A stretch of 5,635 nt of DNA from the NCBI GenBank assembly GCA_031404355.1, contig JANNHK010000191.1, forward strand, positions 1 through 5,635, written 5' to 3'. Position 1 is the first letter of the stretch. The number at the start of each line of letters is the position of its first letter. The position numbers were made by a program, and so were the translations under genes. Under the pieces are notes generated by a model. It ran no database searches. It was not told where the DNA came from and saw only the letters and a list, made by a program, of their open reading frames with translations. The DNA comes from JANNHK01 sp031404355. Its GTDB lineage: Bacteria > Actinomycetota > Acidimicrobiia > IMCC26256 > PALSA-610. Shown here in pieces: positions 4,909 through 5,635 of the stretch.

Positions 4909-5635
4909 TATCGCCGATCCACCGTACGAGGCGCCGGCTCCGAGCCTGCTCGACGATCTCGAAACGGCGCTCGAACGGGTCTACCTCGACGACGACCCAC
5001 CCGACTTGGCGCGCCTCGCCCGCCTGCGACGCCAGGTCGAAGCGGTCTGGTTGCACAAGGTCGCCGACGCCGACGGGCGCGGTGCGCTGAGTACGAGCGT
5101 GAGGTCTCCGGCCACCGAGCTGGCGGGGTGCAGCCGATCGAGTCAGGGCACGGCAGCTCGCGATCTCGCCGCGGCCCGGCGACTCGCGGACCTGCCGGTC
5201 ACGGCCGGCACGTTCCTCGAAGGTGCGATCGGGCGCGACCACGTCGAGGTCATGACCCGGGCAGGCACCACACCCGAACGCATCCAGATGCTGCGCGCCG
5301 CCGAAACAGAACTGATCGAACTAGCGCGGCGCGACACGCCCCGAGCGCTCGCCACCGTCGTCGCCCGGTGCTGCGACACCGTCGACGGCGACGACGGTGC
5401 CGGCGCCGCGAACGCGCAGCACGAGCACCGCCGACTGCACGTCTCCAAAGCGTTCCAGGGGTTGGGGGTGCTCGACGGCGAACTCGACCCCGAGGGCACC
5501 GAAATCGCCATCTCGGCACTCGAACACGCGATGGAACAAGACCCCGACCGGCCCGGCGAGAAGCGCCGCACACGCGCGCAACGCCGCGCCGACGCGCTCG
5601 TCGACATCTGCCGCTACTACCTCACCCACGTCGAC
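4901..5635 (+). CDS. DUF222 protein (13E12-repeat family), N-terminal 245 residues, probably a DUF222-HNH endonuclease
   Basis: The reading frame stays open from GTG 4901 to the right edge. Residues about 15-240 fit the DUF222 domain: an N-terminal helical segment (LLDDLETALERVY), the pattern ARDLAAARRLADLPVTAGTF (87-105), an acidic linker, EHRRLHVSKAFQGLGVLDGELDPEG (175-199) and TRAQRRADALVDICRYYL (224-241). Full-length members normally continue to a C-terminal HNH nuclease domain, which would lie outside this window, so nuclease activity cannot be checked. The family is multi-copy in many Actinomycetota, including the 13E12 repeat proteins of Mycobacterium tuberculosis; its biological role is poorly defined. 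The start is set by the promoter seven bases upstream and by the LexA box spanning it. It begins 46 bases after the dehydrogenase and is transcribed independently. There is no frameshift in the visible part. Confidence 0.87.
   Translation, partial: MFAIADPPYEAPAPSLLDDLETALERVYLDDDPPDLARLARLRRQVEAVWLHKVADADGRGALSTSVRSPATELAGCSRSSQGTAARDLAAARRLADLPVTAGTFLEGAIGRDHVEVMTRAGTTPERIQMLRAAETELIELARRDTPRALATVVARCCDTVDGDDGAGAANAQHEHRRLHVSKAFQGLGVLDGELDPEGTEIAISALEHAMEQDPDRPGEKRRTRAQRRADALVDICRYYLTHVD

Overview
The window is GC-rich DNA, probably from a member of the Actinomycetota and most likely the class Acidimicrobiia. The lineage call is an inference. It rests on the secreted protein with GYW...DGGIFSFG repeats, a DUF222 protein, a mycobacterial-type SOS box, and several genes that lack a Shine-Dalgarno sequence. 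There are six protein genes, two of them cut by the window edges, and no sign of an rRNA, tRNA, CRISPR array or insertion sequence.

Left part, all on the minus strand, read from right to left. A TetR-family repressor resembling KstR (2738 to 2145) is followed by a secreted glucosaminidase-like protein ending in six repeats of exactly 42 residues (2014 to 560). Next comes a well-conserved TPP riboswitch (about 530 to 434) whose 3' core carries the ribosome binding site of a thiamine pyrophosphokinase gene, which starts at 431 and runs off the left edge.

Middle part, on the plus strand. Divergent from the repressor are a cytoplasmic alkyl-sulfatase-type metallo-beta-lactamase-fold hydrolase (2801 to 4054) and a short-chain dehydrogenase (4051 to 4854), which overlap by ATGA. 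The 62-base gap between the repressor and the hydrolase holds a 28-bp interrupted palindrome. It is centred on AACnnGTT, the core of the motif known for KstR, and covers the likely repressor promoter. The three genes look like one divergon: the repressor controls itself and possibly a two-gene pathway in which a sulfate ester is cleaved to an alcohol that the dehydrogenase then oxidises. That pathway is inference.

Right part, plus strand. A DUF222 protein gene (4901 to the right edge; its usual C-terminal HNH nuclease domain would lie outside) begins with a GTG seven bases after a -10 element, so its mRNA is probably leaderless. A LexA-type SOS box (TCGAAC-n4-GTTCGC) spans the start codon, which predicts DNA-damage control.

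The most interesting signals are the KstR-like regulator paired with a matching operator, the SOS box on a leaderless DUF222 start, and the riboswitch that buries the kinase ribosome binding site. No stretch above 300 bases lacks a gene.
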